In this document: positions 1 to 9,972 of the stretch, piece after piece
Position numbering within the stretch: position 1 is the stretch's first letter
How the letters are laid out: every line of letters begins with the position of its first letter
From: Gryganskiella cystojenkinii
Lineage: Eukaryota > Mortierellomycota > Mortierellomycetes > Mortierellales > Mortierellaceae
Length of the DNA: 31,212 nucleotides
Direction of reading: 5' to 3'
Assembly: GCA_015852425.1 (NCBI GenBank)
Contig: JAAAIG010000445.1
Location: 1 to 31,212 of the forward strand
The notes under the pieces: generated by a model
Databases searched by the model: none
Seen by the model: the letters and a program-made list of their open reading frames with translations, nothing else
Told to the model about the DNA's origin: nothing
Translations under genes and position numbers: made by a program

Positions 1-337
1 GGGGGCATCATAATCTGTGGGGGTAACTTGATAGTGGTATCGACACCGTGGTTGGCGGATTCACCCTTGATAGTGCCATCACCAACGGAGAGAAGCCAAT
101 CAGCGTATTCCCTCTGGTCCTCAATGTCTGGTGCTTGTGAGTTGCGAAGGAGTCTCATGTTATCAGTGAGTCGGATGGACTGCACCTCAGACCATAAAGG
201 AGAGCGCTTGAAACACGCTGCGATGGTGTCCTCTCGACTTCCCCGTTTAACAACAGGAGGGATCTGCCTAAAGTCACCGCCAAAGACAACAATCTTTCCA
301 CCAAAGAGACGGTCCTCTTGCCTGCTCACTCCTGCTC
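1..337 (-). pseudogene. Pif1-type DNA helicase fragment (edge of window, 5' truncated)
   Basis: On the minus strand bases 330 to 1 read as one uninterrupted frame that enters with QEDRLFGGK and continues GKIVVFGGDFRQIPPV, the helicase motif of Pif1/RRM3 superfamily 1B proteins. It then has an RLTDNMRLLRN segment, also typical of this family. The frame leaves the window at base 1, so the C-terminal part is not seen. On the 5' side the frame meets a TGA near 337, inside a perfect 10-bp tandem duplication (CCTGCTCACT twice, about 321-340), and no Walker A motif precedes it. Pif1-like genes are multicopy in many fungal genomes, partly as Helitron helicases. No Helitron Rep motif or terminus is visible, so assignment to a Helitron stays open. 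Either an intron acceptor lies at the frame entry, or the gene is truncated; truncation is preferred because of the duplication. Confidence 0.72.
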
Positions 338-479
338 ACTTCAATCAATATATCTTTGCTTTTAAACACCACACTCAAATCCCCGTGTCAGTCCTTGACA
401 GCAGGGCCATAAGCAGTTTTATGTTTTACCCTGGTTTCCAGGACTAAGGAATATACAGGGTGCCTCTCTATATTACTTT

Positions 480-1699
480 TTATGGTTTCCATCTTCCTTC
501 AGGGTCTATCTCCTTCCTTCCTAGAGTTTGACCCTCAGCTGTTGCAGAATGCAATTTATTCTTTAGGCGGTCCACTTGTAGCTGGTGTACTTTGTTTCTG
601 TGTCGCGTGCTGGTATCTCCTCCACCATCTGTGACCAGAGCGGCAGAGCCACACAATCTTTGCAAGAACCGATTTGGCGTCCTCCTGCCAATTGCCCTCA
701 CAGTCCAGCTTTTCTTCGAGCTTACTGATCTTGAAAGAAACCTTGTCATTCTCATGAAAAGTGCCTTCAATAAAACGCCCACTCAACCGAGTCAGTAGTA
801 ATCCCGTAGGCCCTCTGCGTTCTAGGCGGTTCTTCCTCTCCACGACCTTCATTCGTCTCGTGCTTGCGCTTTTTTTAAGTCAAAGCCGATTCCAGCTGGA
901 CCATGTTCTGAGCCACACCATCTTTGAAATTGTATCCTTTCACTCGAATCACCCCAAGGTGCCATGGGTCTTCCGCGAATGTATCGAAAAATCTACATAC
1001 CCGTGTCCTCGGCGTCCACTGAGATGTTGTTGAGAAGGCTGAGATCATCCTTGAATAGCCTTGTTGCTGCTACTAAAAATGAAACTACCAACATTGACTT
1101 TGTAGCCTCCTGTGCCACAACCAGGTTAAACGCACGTGTCCTTGATTCAATCTCGTCAATAAGGTGATCCCGGACTCTCTTCTGAAGGTCCGAGACCAGT
1201 GGCGTTGACTGAATGCAGGAAAACGAAGGAAAGGGAAGTATTCTTAGATCAGGGTTGGAATCGGTGTCACTATTTGGCATGGTAGCAAGAACGACTAAAT
1301 TAATACTCGTCTTTTTTCATGATGCAGTCAATGTTACCAACAAATTAAACCATTACCTGGCGAAAGTGGCGACGAGAGGTAGACAATAATGTGAATTGTT
1401 TTCTCCAAAGGTTTATTTTCAAAGACATCAGAGGCATTGTCTTTTGGGTCAAGTTCCATTGGTGACTCGAGCTGAGCCAGGACTATCACCCTATGTTTGT
1501 GGGAAGGTATAACAGGAATTGAGGTGCACCAAAGAGTGAGCTCGTCTGCAGTCACATCATCGAATCTGGGTGACATCTTCGCCTTGATGATGTCTTCGAG
1601 AAGACCAATTGTCTTTCTAGGATTTATCTCGACAGGGAAAACATTAGACATGGATTCACCATCCACAAGGCAGAGCAGGGTGAAGTGATCGTCTACCAT
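480..1699 (-). pseudogene. Crinkler (CRN) family effector-like gene, decayed
   Basis: Exon 1 (1699-1357, ATG start) encodes the ubiquitin-like CRN header. LCLVDGESMSNVFPVEI, a TIG-like KTIGLLEDIIKAK, DELTLWCTSIP and KTIHIIV are hallmark segments. A 62-nt intron (1356-1295, GTAATG...TTTAG) keeps phase. Exon 2 (from 1294) carries QEATKSMLVVSFLVAA, typical of the CRN C-terminal region. That frame stops at TAG (995-993). The homologous continuation (DTFAEDPWHLGVIRVKGYNF, GVAQNMVQLESAL) lies in another frame, hits TAA at 877-875 beside an A7 run, resumes with YGITTDSVEWAF, then shifts again near 775 to IEGTFHENDKVSFKISKLEEKL. At least two frameshifts and one nonsense codon therefore break it. Intact CRNs are secreted or nuclear effectors in oomycetes; in Mortierella-type fungi their role is unknown. 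The end near 480 is approximate. Confidence 0.85.
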
Positions 1700-1851
1700 A
1701 GAGTACTTGGGTATAGCGGTGGAGAAAGAGCGGATGACGAATGAGCATGAGTAAGGAAAAGAGGGTGGGAGAGAGCCTGGGGATTAGAGCGGACGCGAGG
1801 ATCCAGGCGTGAAGGGTCTACTGGTCACATCTTAAAATGTCTTTGAGCCCC

Positions 1852-1940
1852 TGCTTTGCGTTTTTGCCATTTGCTTTGCCTTTGCTTTGACATTGATTTA
1901 CCTTTGCTTTTCCCTTGCTTTGCTTAGCCTTTGCTTTGCA
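1852..1940. repeat. Degenerate CTTTGC-rich tandem repeat
   Basis: About 90 bases built from irregular copies of TTTGCTTTGCC-like units (gctttgcg, ttgccatttgctttgcc, tttgctttgac, cctttgctttt, cttgctttgctt, cctttgctttgc). The unit length varies from 6 to 12, so this is a decayed microsatellite rather than a clean array. Confidence 0.7.
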
Positions 1941-2045
1941 CATGTTTCTTTGGGATGATTGGAAGTTTCCTAAGCGTGACCAACGGATCTATCAAAGTTG
2001 CACTGAGGAAAATTTTCCAAGGTATGTAGGACTAAACGAACCTTT

Positions 2046-2100
2046 TGCTTCGCCTTTTACTTTGTCAGTGCTTCGCCTTTTACTTTGTCATTGCTTCGCC
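2046..2100. repeat. 23-bp tandem repeat, about 2.4 copies
   Basis: The unit TGCTTCGCCTTTTACTTTGTCA plus one variable base starts at 2046 and 2069, and its first nine bases recur at 2092. Copies one and two differ only at the last positions (CAG versus CAT). Confidence 0.8.
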
Positions 2101-2417
2101 GTTAGAGGTCCTTTAGATTCAGGGTGTTTGCAAGTGGTCTTTACCCAAGATTCACACCCTCACGACCCTACCACACACCCACACAATACATGGAGGGTAT
2201 ATACATGAAGTGTTTTAGGGTACACAAAGAATCAAGGAGATGAAAGTGGAGGTATTGTGGTTTGCGCTCAACAGCACTTTTTTACAGTTCACAGGCGAGT
2301 GACTGCTGTGGCGTTTTGCTCTATTCGCATCTACAGAATAAAAAAGACGAGGACTCCGTCGGCTGTCGTCACGGAAGCTACAACAACATGTCAGACCACA
2401 AAATCCAATACAACTGC

Positions 2418-4168
2418 CTATTTCATCTTTGCAGAAGATGGGCGAAGCTTGCCTGAAAAGAACTGTGTCAGCCTTCCCACAGACTTTCCAAGTCTATGCT
2501 TGGGTGTTGCTGCGTCTTTTCGGTCAGTTGAATGACTATTCTCTGCTTCATTATGCCTATTCATTGGCAAATCGGCGGGTCTGACTGCAGCAACGCGACT
2601 GCTAACAGACTCATACCAGTTCTCAATTGTGCTTCCATTCAAGAGGGCCACAATAATCATCGTCATGTTATCACAACCAATGGTGGTCAAACTACCAGGT
2701 TTAGCTAAACAATGATCCAGAGTCATCTCACATATTGTATCCAAGGGTATTCTCTCTGCAATTCTTTGGCGGACAAAACCAACCACTTGCTTTGAGCTCA
2801 TGCAGTCCCAGATGCCTATCAATTTCATTTTCATACATGTAGCTTAGTTAATAAGACAGGGTATTCACGACATGCAACCATTGCAAAATCTTGATCAGTG
2901 TGTACTTTACCATCACAAGCAAGCACCAGAAACTCATCATCGTCTATCAGTTTGTGCTCTGTAATATCAGGATTTGCTGAACATTCATATTTTATTAGTT
3001 GGTACATGTCAATTGGGCGGGCTTTTAAGGACATCTGAAGGAATGTAAATTTTGCTTACCAATAACGATTTGTTCTCCAGGTTCCGATGCATCACTCAGC
3101 TTAAATCCAAAGTCTCCCAGTGCTCGAGACGTCGCAAGAAGGCCATTGACTCTGCCAGACTCAACAAATCCTCCAGCAAACAGAATCCTTGTTCCCTCCT
3201 CTAAAGTACATATTACCATGCAAGCAATTAAAACTTTGCATTTTATAAGCAGGTGGAACACGGCGCTAATAACTACAGTCCGGGTTTTTGTACCTATGTT
3301 AGCAGGCTTGTGATCGATGGATAATGGAATAGCTGCTCCGTCTCTACTTAGAACAGCCCTAGAATCACCAGCATTCCCCTATGCATTTCAAATACCAACA
3401 TGTAAATCAACCGCCATGTTAGGACAATGCACTTGTATAAGACAAGCAGTTAATCACTTGTTAGGGCTTTACCACATAGAGGATATTCTCGTTCGTAATG
3501 GTTGCTGTAATAGCCGTGCAACCTGAAGATTTGCTGGTGGATCCAAGTTCTATATTAAACAGGCAATCTAAAATGCATCAGAATAGCAACTTTAGCCTGC
3601 ATCAATTTGCCATTGTGTTTGCGGATTACCATGATGAAGAGTCCTGTCCGTTTCTAAAAAGCCATTATGAATTGCTGTCCTGAACTCTTTTTTGCTGAAG
3701 GCTGCATCTGCAATAATAAATTCATGGAGATGTTTGCCACAGTACTCGGCAACGCTGTCGCCTAATAAAAAAGAATCCAAAAAAATATCTAATGAATACT
3801 GCAATATAGGATTGGATCCATCGGTTCGCCAAGATATAAAGCCTACCTCCGTGACCATCATAAACAGCGAAAAACGCAGCTCCGTGCGCATCCGCTACAT
3901 CTGGCAAAGTTGTGTGAGCATCTTCCATTGCTATTTCCGTGGACATAATATTTTTAAATGTTAATATGATCGTATATCCTATTGCGAGAGCAGTATACTA
4001 TGCACCATGGCAAGTACTATTGGTAGTGTCCAATATGAATCGCCAGTTAGCAGTAGTATCCTTACTAGCTCGCCATCCTTGCATTGCAGATGTCCCAAAG
4101 GCGAAGCGCTCATTGTGGCCACTAGATGAGTGTTTCTCAGTGACCGGTGCAGATAGCATTTGACCCAT
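2418..4168 (-). CDS. ptc2: PP2C-type Ser/Thr protein phosphatase (Ptc2/Ptc3 type)
   Basis: Metal-dependent PPM/PP2C phosphatase of 361 residues; fungal Ptc2/Ptc3 enzymes dephosphorylate stress MAP kinases and checkpoint kinases. Exons: 4168-4066, 3930-3847, 3761-3630, 3549-3473, 3378-3294, 3200-3060, 2976-2911, 2815-2418. All seven introns are GT-AG, 80-135 nt, and phase is kept throughout. The start (MGQMLSAPVTEKHSSSG) matches the conserved family N-terminus. Metal ligands are visible: E37 and D38 in MEDAH, D59 and G60 in YDGHGG, D229 in the split DGIWD, and D278 in GCDNMT. Other family motifs are SGCTAI, GNAGDSRAVLS, VNGLLATSRALGD and EDEFLVLACDG-like DDEFLVLACDG. Residues after about 290 form a polar, probably disordered tail. 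The gene looks complete and active. The symbol reflects the family; Ptc2 and Ptc3 cannot be separated from one sequence. Confidence 0.93.
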
Positions 4169-5309
4169 GATGATTTGCAATGGAACGATTTGATTTTAAA
4201 TTAAGAGAGATGGAAATGAAGATGTGTTCATTCATGTTACCAAAAACCTCACCTCCGTGGCTTGGCATGAAAATTGGGCTGTCGTGATTAGCGCTGCACG
4301 TGTTCAACCATGCTCTCCTGATATTCAGCCCCATTGTAGCTGCATGGTTTCAACCCAGGACATACCCATTTCGCACCCTCCGACAACTCTAAATGACCCA
4401 TCCGAGAGTCTGTCGGCTACCTTCAAGCAAACCTCTCCAGCTAACCTTCGGTTACTCCCAAAAGCCCTTCCGATTGTCATCTCAGTTCCCTTGCACATAT
4501 AAGGGGGTGATGCTTCCTCTCGTAGTGTCCGTGGTGCCTTTCTTCTACTTCATCTGTCTGTTCTCTGCCTTCTATTCTACACATATGTTCCTACCTTTTA
4601 TTTCGTTCTGCTTGCATTAAGGGATGCTTCATGGTCATGGAGAGAAGTGTGCGCGCGATTGACTGGTTCTCGACTTGCTACCTTTTTATGAGCCGATGTG
4701 CTGATGACCGTAGATCTTGGGACTAGCCCACAGATCGCTGTCAAGTTGTTGGACCTTTTTATGCTCCGAGGTTGACCATAGATTTTGGGAGGGAGCCACT
4801 TGCAATCGCAATCAGTCACGCGGCCAGGCGACCACCACAGGGAATCAGCCTCGACGCGACTAACGAGAACGGAGGACCAAGAAAAAATCTTGAAAAAAAA
4901 TGGAGCGCGAGAGGAGAGTGGAGGAGAGGAGGGGTGAAGTTCGTACCAGATCCTAAAAAAATGGAAAAAAGAAAAATGGAGAGGAGAATAGGGAGAGACA
5001 GTTGTGGACAAAACGAAGAGCGTAAACAGGCACTAGGAAATAAAAAGAGGAGAGGAGAGGAGAGGAAGGTGCAACCAGTTCCATCGCCCCTCATAATGCA
5101 CCTTTCCCCATTGCTCCTGGAACGGATCCTCTCCCACGTCAACGACGCCGACTGGAGCGACTCGACACTCTTTTCGGAGCGGACGTCGGAATGAACCAAC
5201 CGTCAATGAAACACAGCTTCACGGAGAAAAATAATGGCATTCAAAATGAAACGGAACCAGGGGGTTGTTCCCCTGTCAATAAGCGATTCCCATACTCGAT
5301 CGAGGTATA
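4169..5309. other. Intergenic region, no supportable gene
   Basis: Upstream of the phosphatase start and downstream of the USP stop. It contains an imperfect direct duplication (4679-4797, listed separately) and a strongly purine-rich plus strand from about 4860 to 5080 (AGGAGAGG and GAAAAAA runs) that opens long but meaningless frames on both strands. No tRNA-like fold was seen. Confidence 0.6.
4679..4797. repeat. Imperfect direct duplication of about 45 bp
   Basis: ACCTTTTTATGAGCCGATG followed by TGACCGTAGATCTTGGGACTAGCC at 4679-4727 is repeated as ACCTTTTTATGCTCCGAGG and TGACCATAGATTTTGGGAGGGAGCC at 4752-4797. Differences are mostly substitutions plus a small indel, so the duplication is old. 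Confidence 0.6.
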
Positions 5310-8240
5310 TTACGCTTCCTTCTCATAAAATAACATGTAAGCTTCTACGTTCTTGACCAGATCCCAGTCCACGATCTGAACATCTTCATCCGATACCCGC
5401 CACCACTTGGAACTCTTGGCATTAGATGACGATGACGGAATAACACGATACGTAATAAAATGCCCCGAGTTATGGACACCATGGTGCACAACCACAGCAC
5501 AGAGCCGATACAAAATCCGTGGATCTCTGTCTCCTGCTTCTTGCTCTCCTGGTTCTTTAACGGACGTGGTCTCCTCTTGCACAGGTATCGCCACAACAGG
5601 CATCCTCAATCCAGCGCGAAGTCCTGTTGACCCTGGCAAAGAAGAAGAACCTGTCCATGACCTTGCTCCGCTGGACAAAATCGGACGGCTTGCTGATGAT
5701 GCAGTTCGCCCGTTAGCAAGTGATCCTCGCCTAGACATAGAGCTTGTCGGGACAGTTGTCAAATGACCAGAAGTCGTGAATCGCGTAAAGTCGAGCCGAG
5801 TGCCAAACTGGACCCGACAGGGGTTCTTGCCAATTTGACCAGAGGGCGTAAACATGGATCGGTTCAGGTGCAAACACAACGCCCGCGGCGGTTTCGCGAT
5901 CATTGAGTGTTTTGTTGTCCTCTTCGATTGAACCGCCTTGAGCTCTATTGGAGACTGATTGTCGTAAAAAAAAATCAAATAAAAAGAGAAAAAGAAAAAG
6001 AAAAGGAAACAACGTACGGTGTTAATAGAAATCGGATCGAACTTTCAAACTGCTCGCCATGTCCACAAATACGCTAAAAGAAAAAAAAAGAAAAAAAAAA
6101 AACAGGACACATGTAAGACTTACCAGGTCCTTCTCAATATTGTTAGCGAGACAGTCATCGATCCTATCCTTGAGTTGCAGCATCTCTTCCAAACTGATGA
6201 TGGTCCCTTTCGACTTTTTGTTTGCCTTGTCCGCATCATCGTTTTCCTCGACAGGTTCAATCGTGGAAGAATTGGAAGGTAGTAGAGGTATTGCGCTCTC
6301 GTCCCAATGATCGCCATTCGGAAGGTCGGACTTGTCGAGATTGATACTCTGCCTCGATCTTCTCTCGCGCTCCTCTTGCCGCTGCTTTCCCTGACTGATC
6401 TTGCGCTCCAAGTCTTTGCTGGCTCCAATCAGAGTGCACTTTCGACAGTTGAAATCGTGAATCGTATCCAGATGAATAAATGCGTCCAAACAGTCTTCCA
6501 AGGTGCAAGCGTACTGTTTCACAGATGTGTAAAGAATCGTTAGTCAGGATCGTAAAGATCGATCCATATAAGACTCATGTACCCATAGTACTTTCTTCCA
6601 CGATAAATGGTCTTCACAAATTAGTACCTGCATAGGAACAGTCAGAGATAGGTTATCAAAGGTTGAATGTCTGATCGCCGCCTAAAAAGATGTTAGAAAG
6701 CACATAACATCAGAAAACGATCGGTCCATATATAGTGTAGGCAATACTTATAAAAGCGTCCATGACTGCACACTTACGGTGTATCCACAGTCGACACAAG
6801 AGACACGACTGGCAAGCAGACCCATAAAGGGACTCTTTGCCCTTGAGTATTTTTCCTGCTCCCGACAATCCAACATTGCACTCTCCGCCATACTGTTTGC
6901 TGTGGTGGATCCGTTGTTGTTGTCGTCGCTGTCGTTCGAACTCGCCTCTTTCATCCCGTCATTGATATTTTGAATAGAATCCGAGAGCTTAGTATGATTG
7001 CCGCTCACGGCATTGGCGCTGTGTCTCCTTGAGCTCGTTGAGGGGGGTAACAAAAGCTGGGAGGTGGACATGATTGACGAGACGGATGATCGTCGCATCC
7101 TGCTGGAAAATGAAGTCGATGTCGAGATTAAGGAAGACGAAGACATGGGCACTGGTGGTGGCGATATCGATCCCGGAATATCGTCAAGTGTCATGCGGAT
7201 ATCAAAAAGGGAAGGTGCTCCAATGTGATCGAGCTTTTCGCGTTCCTCAGATAAATGAGTTGAAATGATTTGAAAAAGCTCCTGTGCATCCTATATTGAG
7301 GAAGCTGTTAGCGATATCAAAAGAGGGGTTCGTTTTTTTTCTTTTTTTTCTTTCATGAGCCTCCTGCATCATGGGCAAAAGCTCCGATGCGCATATTGTG
7401 TACCTGCTGCTGACTCGTTAAAACGTGTGAGGCCTTGGCCTTGAGTGATTTCAGTATCCGATCCAATCGCCTAGTTCCTCGCCGTCCCTGGACGGCATTC
7501 AGCACTAGATTCGAAAGGGTAATCGAAGGTCCAATGAATGGGTGGTAAGCCTTTAAGCTTTATAACATGTAAGCTGTAAATCCATCCTTGTCAGTCGAGT
7601 GAGCTGTTCCTTACTCTCTACTGTCTCGCCAAGGGTCAACGTGATTGAATCCTGTTCATGTCCGAGTTCCTTCCTTGCTTCCAGATAGCTTCTTAGTGAT
7701 GGTAAAGATGCAAGGGCCTATAATGACAAGGAAATCAGTGGTAAGATTCTCAACGGTGCGGGATTTGAAACAGGAAGATCGGTTTCGTGTCAGGCTCTTA
7801 ATAGGCGTGCTGGAATAATTATCATGCGCTCTTACCTGCAGTACAGAGTTGACAAAGCAAGTGTTGCCGACATTGACTAAACCAACGATGTACTGAGGCG
7901 TATCTTGATCTTCTATCCCATAGGTTAGAATTAAAGTTAGGGTAGTCAGCGTTTTGCTCGAGCTTTTTCGTTTTGTTCCTGTGTAGGACGCAACAAGAAC
8001 GACCATGCCATGTCTTTGGTGACATGAACTCTGAGGAGTAACCAAGAGTCAAAATTGTCTAATCCATTTACCTTCATTCTTCCGAGTCCTTTGATTGGCC
8101 CTTCTGTTGCCTTTGATTCGTCGGCCATTCGAGTCCAGTGGTGGTGAGGTTGTGGATGGGTGGCTTAGGGTGTGGACGACCAGCGCGGCGAGGGTGACGA
8201 CGGCCAGGGATGCAGTCAAGGTCCTTGTTGAGGTGTCCAT
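5310..8240 (-). CDS. Membrane-anchored ubiquitin-specific protease (USP30/Ubp1-like)
   Basis: Deubiquitinase of peptidase family C19, 683 residues. Exons: 8240-8072, 7912-7836, 7717-7615, 7504-7404, 7290-6778, 6681-6628, 6513-6124, 5954-5310; introns are 96-169 nt and phase is kept. Residues 7-26 (TLTASLAVVTLAALVVHTLS) form one N-terminal hydrophobic helix, as in USP30 (mitochondrial outer membrane) and yeast Ubp1 (ER). The Cys box is GLVNVGNTCFVNSVLQ with C75; QQQDAQELFQ follows. A Cys4 ribbon is formed by SCVDCGYT and FNCRKC. The His box is HHGVHNSGHFITYR with H634, and D658 in RVSDEDV is the likely third residue. A Ser/Asn-rich loop (about residues 170-260) is inserted in the catalytic fold. 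The last acceptor is ambiguous: CAATCAG (used) or ATAGAG 12 nt further on both keep phase. Which organelle it targets cannot be read here. Confidence 0.9.
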
Positions 8241-8503
8241 GGATAGTTTCTCGACTTGAAGGCGATGGATGCCGTAATTGTTCCTGTGTAATGTTTTCTG
8301 ATTTGTTGAAGAAGTTTTGTTTTTGACCCCCAGCAGTTTTTTTTCATTGCATGTGGGTGAATGAGAGACGGACTCGCGCAGGAATCACGTACATGAAATG
8401 AATACTGTACGTAAATTTGTATTACGTTGTCCTCTTGTCCTGGACCACACTGATGCCACCTTTTTCTCACACTTCAAGTTCCCATCCACACAACCCGCCA
8501 GCA
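8241..8503. promoter_or_regulatory. Divergent promoter region between USP and the 160-residue ORF
   Basis: The USP gene starts at 8240 on minus and the small ORF at 8504 on plus, leaving 263 bases that must hold both promoters and 5'UTRs. I see T-rich stretches near 8335 but no clear TATA box. In-frame upstream ATG-like starts of the plus ORF (8453 and the non-ATG 8417) lie inside this stretch. Confidence 0.5.
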
Positions 8504-8986
8504 ATGTTCACTGTGGACGACATAAGAGAATCGCGCAGCCAGCGCGGTAACGAGCCTCCATTGACAGGAAACTTCCACATTGGAGGCGCATGGACAAACG
8601 AACCACTCACATTTCCCGCAAAACTCGACGACAAGGTCGACATTCAGGTCATGGTATCGACGGCCTCGAACTGCAACATCTTCAGCTGGCAGCACTTCAA
8701 AAGCTCCAAGCTTCATAACGAGTACCCGTATATGCTCAACTTCCAGGCTTACCGCCCTAACGTCGATACTGTGACAATCAAGACCATGGCGGGAACCCCT
8801 TTTACAATCCATGGATATGGACAAGTCCCTATTACGGTCAACGGTGAGGGCTACCATATTAATGCATTCTTGGTCGATATGTCTCCTCAGGTCCAGGGCA
8901 TCTTCTCGGCTAGTTTCCTCATCGAAAACGATCTGCAGTTGGGATTTGAGGGCAACAAGCAGAAAATCATCTCCAAACCAAAATAG
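8504..8986 (+). CDS. Uncharacterised 160-residue protein, possible inactive retropepsin-fold domain
   Basis: Single-exon ORF; the ATG at 8504 is chosen because it has G at -3 and opens a folded-looking sequence. Longer in-frame starts add only a His/Ser/Pro-rich leader. No signal peptide or membrane segment. The pattern resembles the protease of Ty1/copia polyproteins: a hydrophobic strand then VSTASN (51-56) where active enzymes have DSGAS, then VTIKTMAGTPFTIHGYGQVPI (like TADG...I.G.G.V), then YHINAFLVDM and IFSASFLIENDLQLGFEG (like VLYVP.L..NLLSVS.L...G). The catalytic Asp is absent (S52), so protease activity is not expected. There is no reverse transcriptase or integrase next to it, which would fit a domesticated or solitary domain. 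An AATAAA signal lies about 60 bases after the stop. The fold match is inference. Confidence 0.6.
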   Translation: MFTVDDIRESRSQRGNEPPLTGNFHIGGAWTNEPLTFPAKLDDKVDIQVMVSTASNCNIFSWQHFKSSKLHNEYPYMLNFQAYRPNVDTVTIKTMAGTPFTIHGYGQVPITVNGEGYHINAFLVDMSPQVQGIFSASFLIENDLQLGFEGNKQKIISKPK

Positions 8987-9363
8987 TGTCATAGTGTGTG
9001 GCAATCATAACAGTCGTGCCATAGTATTATAAACACCCACTTGAAATAAAAAAAATTCCCACGCTTCATCGCCTTCGCCACGACACCACCTTTCATCCTC
9101 AACCTTTTTCCTTCGACCATCACTACCTTTTCCATGCTTCGCAATACCATGACCAACAATGTCCTGACTCTATTCTGCGTTGTCGACAGCGAATCGACCC
9201 TTTGTTTCTCAAGCTCAATTAAGCCCTGCCCATTTGTTCATTCTGCTAACCTTAACTCCCACGTTACCTTTACTCCGATATAGTTCAAAATCCTCTTGCT
9301 GTCCCTGTTCCGGTCCGTGCTCACGGTTCCACTCCCTTCTCTGATGAATCTCGTCCTGGCACT
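8987..9363. other. Intergenic, AT-rich 3' flank
   Basis: Contains GAAATAAAAAAAA at about 9041-9053, a plausible poly(A) signal for the preceding ORF. The rest is CT-rich on the plus strand and shows no coding signal or structured RNA that I can recognise. Confidence 0.5.
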
Positions 9364-9919
9364 TCACTGTTGGAAACGAACACTCAATCGAGAAGCTTTG
9401 GTCCTCACTGACTGGCGATAGAGGGGGGCTTTTTTTCGCGATGAGATTTCCGAGGGGTTTGAGTGGATGCAGAGCCAGTGATTGGTGATTGCGGTTCTGA
9501 CCGCCCTAAACCCTCTTCCAATCACACCAGTATTGCTCGATTTGGACCCCACTGATTGAACAAAGGAACCGGCAGGGGAGGAAGAGGAGTGGCGTTGAGA
9601 GGGTGCAAGGGAATTGAAGATGGCGGAAGAAGAGGACCCAGTCATGTGGACATCCTCATCCACTGAATCCCTCGCATAGGCTGAGCCCTGGGGGGTAAAG
9701 TCTTGTGTGATAAAGGGGTCGTTGTTGTTATTGTTGTTACTGTTGGTGATAGGGGAAGTGGAGGTGTCGGAGGAGGAAATAGGCTCGGCCGAGCTCTCAC
9801 TAATGGGGGATCCAGGCACTCTCTCACCTTCTTCTTCCTCACCAACCGGAGGGACGACTGCAAGCTCTTCCTCAGTGATCTCAGTCTATTCGGCTGCGGC
9901 GTTGTTGTTCATGTTGTCG

Positions 9920-9972
<53 letters not shown>

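Larger units (their letters stand above)
1700..2417. other. Intergenic stretch between CRN remnant and phosphatase gene
   Basis: No supportable gene. The first 150 bases are the presumed promoter side of the CRN remnant; the last 200 are the 3' flank of the phosphatase. The middle holds two pyrimidine-rich simple repeats listed separately. ORFs here are short, low complexity and lack recognisable domains. Confidence 0.6.

Noticed and set aside
5097..5194. Possible F-box start (LSPLLLERILSHV) on plus
   Set aside because: Only about 30 residues, then a stop; no continuation found in other frames. Could be a gene scrap, but one short motif is not enough.
4772..5199. ORFs of about 130-140 codons on both strands in a purine-rich stretch
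   Set aside because: Low-complexity Lys/Arg/Glu or Ser/Phe/Leu composition, mutual overlap, no domain.
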